A stretch of DNA of 5,492 nucleotides from an uncultured Ignavibacteriales bacterium (GTDB taxonomy: Bacteria > Bacteroidota > Ignavibacteria > Ignavibacteriales > Ignavibacteriaceae): the NCBI GenBank assembly GCA_913053915.1, contig CAJXGP010000179.1:1-5492 (forward strand), given 5' to 3'. The first letter of the stretch is position 1, and each line of letters starts with the position of its first letter. The notes beneath the pieces are model-generated. The model made no database searches and was not told where the DNA came from. It was given only the letters and a program-made list of their open reading frames with translations. Positions 5,391 to 5,492 of this stretch are shown here, in pieces. The translations under genes were made by a program, and so were the position numbers.

Positions 5391-5410
5391 GTGTAATTTT
5401 TTTATTACAC
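5391..5410. promoter_or_regulatory. Candidate operator or hairpin after the regulator gene
   Basis: GTGTAAT (5391-5397) and ATTACAC (5404-5410) form perfect 7-bp arms around six T. As a terminator it is weak, because GGGGCAGATA rather than a T-run follows; the T-rich tract lies before it. Its place, 60 bp after the regulator's stop and about 80 bp before the next start codon, suits an operator for the DeoR-family protein. Confidence 0.4.
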
Positions 5411-5476
5411 GGGGCAGATATATTGAAAAAAAATTAATATAAATATTGATAGAATGACTGAATGATTGTATGGAAA

Positions 5477-5482
5477 AAGGAG
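5477..5482 (+). promoter_or_regulatory. Shine-Dalgarno site for the gene entering at the right edge
   Basis: AAGGAG lies 6 nt before the ATG at 5489 and supports a real start codon at the window's edge. Confidence 0.65.
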
Positions 5483-5488
5483 ATTTTT

Positions 5489-5492
5489 ATGC
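5489..5492 (+). CDS. Start of a downstream gene (cut by the window edge)
   Basis: Only the ATG and one base are visible, so the product cannot be named. The strong ribosome binding site and the position just after a DeoR-family regulator suggest the first gene of a catabolic or transport operon under that regulator. This is inferred from context only. Confidence 0.5.

Noticed and set aside
5423..5455. TTGAAA and TAGAAT as a promoter for the last gene
   Set aside because: The spacing is 21 bp, too long for a sigma70 promoter, and the tract is so AT-rich that such matches are expected by chance.

Overview
The window is AT-rich (about two thirds A+T by eye), with compact metabolic genes set among mobile DNA. 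Codon use and the protein relatives I recognise suggest a low-GC bacterium of the Bacteroidota/Ignavibacteriota group. This is an inference from style, not from a marker gene. Shine-Dalgarno sites are uneven: strong AAGGAG sites precede the aldehyde dehydrogenase and the last ORF, while the others have weak sites or none.

Bases 1-1374 look like integron-type gene cassettes. Two short + strand genes lie in them: a DinB-like protein that stops early (59-496) and a 138-residue protein of unknown function (794-1210). Each is followed by the same 7-mer, GTATAAC, and then by a long imperfect inverted repeat or structured spacer. The second ends in a canonical GTTAGGC core and folds like an attC site (1239-1369). 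No integrase gene is present in the window.

Bases 1539-4432 form a segment bracketed by two identical 99-bp copies of a MITE-like element in opposite orientation, each with its own terminal inverted repeats and flanked by TAA. Inside are a succinate-semialdehyde-type aldehyde dehydrogenase (1861-3225), the DNA repair enzyme 3-methyladenine glycosylase I, tag (3380-3955), and a decayed IS1595-family transposase remnant on the - strand (3998-4291). That remnant has one nonsense codon and two frameshifts.

Bases 4433-5492 hold a DeoR-family transcriptional regulator (4560-5330). It is followed by a 20-bp palindrome-like site and the first codon of a further + strand gene, which the regulator may control.

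The two metabolic genes are separated by 154 bp and do not look like a functional pair. The theme of the window is accessory DNA: cassette-like genes, a small non-autonomous element in two copies and a dead IS. I see no clear new defence or regulatory system. The best leads are the inverted MITE pair, the cassette boundaries and the nested palindrome ahead of the dehydrogenase.
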